Origin: CAVTWH01 sp963794685
Lineage (GTDB): Bacteria > Actinomycetota > Actinomycetes > Mycobacteriales > Micromonosporaceae
Direction of reading: 5' to 3'
Assembly (NCBI GenBank): GCA_963794685.1
Contig: CAWCFK010000004.1
Coordinates: 992,001-1,056,000, forward strand
Length of the DNA stretch: 64,000 nt
In this document: positions 63,531-64,000 of the stretch, piece after piece
Layout: each line of letters begins with the position of its first letter
Numbering within the stretch: position 1 is the first letter of the stretch
Translations under genes and position numbers: made by a program
The notes under the pieces: generated by a model
The model's input: only the letters and a program-made list of their open reading frames with translations
What the model was told of the DNA's origin: nothing
Database searches by the model: none

Positions 63531-64000
63531 TCAGCGTTGGCGGGCGCGGCGGATCGCGTCGGAGATCGTGGACAGGATGCCGACCACGCCGGCGATGATG
63601 AGGCCGAGGCGGATCCCGTGGGCGGCGGTCTCCCACCCGGCCGAGGCGATGAAGGCCGGGTTCAGGATGCGGTCGTTGCTTGCCGCCCAGATCAGCAGGG
63701 CCGAGGGGACCAGTTGGACCAGCGTCGCGGTGAGCTCGGTCGGCAGGCTCCACTTCGCGTACGACTGGACGAGCGCCAGGCCGGAGCCGGCCACCACGAG
63801 GGCGACGAAGACGTACACCATGCCGTTGTCCCAAAGCCGTGGGTCGAGGATCGGGATGGCGTCGCCGTTGGCGTCGGTCTGGAAGCGCAGGATCGGCGAG
63901 ATCAGGATGAAGGCACAGAACGCCACGGTGGTCAGGGCTCTGCGCGATGAGCGCGCCGAGCTTGGCCCGCCGACTCAGGCGCACCGGCAGGTCGGCCGGG
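63531..64000 (-). pseudogene. Hypothetical multi-pass membrane protein, frameshifted, 5' end beyond window
   Basis: About four helices (TVAFCAFILISPILRF, VYVFVALVVAGSGLALV, LVQLVPSALLIWAA, GLIIAGVVGILSTI), C-terminal Arg-rich tail. The upstream segment VRLSRRAKLGALIA is in another frame; one extra A near 63943 explains the change. No stop separates that frame from the window edge, so the true start may lie outside. No family recognised. Confidence 0.6.

Overview
The window is very GC-rich and looks like an actinomycete chromosome, most likely Micromonosporaceae. The indicators are frequent GTG starts, GTGA/ATGA stop-start overlaps, apparently leaderless genes, CebR-type operators, an ECF42/DGPF pair, an XRE-flavoprotein pair beside a prim-pol-like gene, and housekeeping genes that sit near each other in mycobacteria (aceE, DUF3052, ahpE; Nif3, CT398-like, RNase H/phosphatase). 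The family-level assignment is inference.

Layout. 1-2.6 kb: 3' part of aceE (minus), then a YjbQ gene followed by six 13-bp repeats. 3.5-9.6 kb: carbohydrate block with a cellulose-synthase-like GT2 coupled to a GH26 hydrolase, a GT39-like membrane glycosyltransferase, and a secreted CBM2-GH5 cellulase under a CebR box. 10-14.8 kb: small membrane protein plus tandem-HTH regulator, fused E1 alpha/beta dehydrogenase, DUF3052, AhpE, tRNA-Val. 15-22.6 kb: small metabolic genes, an ATPase_2/DUF234-type ATPase, a frameshifted ECF42 sigma factor with its DGPF partner, and a secreted coiled-coil protein. 22.8-29.7 kb: a nitrate reductase fused to a CysJ-like flavoprotein, and a two-gene unit of an AsnB-like protein lacking the catalytic Cys with an M15-like zinc peptidase. 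29.8-47.5 kb: glycoside utilisation region with LacI, GH3, ROK, an ABC importer (binding protein plus two permeases), MFS, GH31, GH95 and GH42. 47.6-59.5 kb: desaturase, lipoprotein, prim-pol-like, XRE/flavoprotein, Nif3/CT398/RNase H, MBL hydrolase, SLC13/ArsB-type transporter, DUF3311 plus MctC-type symporter. 59.5-64 kb: secreted CBM2 esterase, TauE/SafE, RNase P RNA (rnpB), SRPBCC/ArsR pair, partial membrane protein.

How the genes fit together. Secreted GH5 and CBM2-esterase attack plant polymers outside the cell. The ABC importer (no ATPase gene here) brings in oligosaccharides, and cytoplasmic GH95, GH31, GH42 and GH3 can strip fucose, xylose, galactose and glucose, an enzyme set that fits xyloglucan side chains. 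A shared motif, AGTTKK-N8-CYAAACA, lies upstream of the ROK/importer, GH31 and GH95/GH42 promoters and suggests one ROK regulon. GH3-LacI has its own pair of palindromic operators plus a CebR-like box.

Sequence quality. Eight genes (ECF42, DGPF, GH31, GH95, esterase, TauE, SRPBCC, terminal membrane protein) carry frame disruptions, nearly all explained by single-base insertions. All eight are on the minus strand, while every plus-strand gene is intact. This looks more like draft-assembly error than gene decay, so those genes are annotated as disrupted with this caveat.
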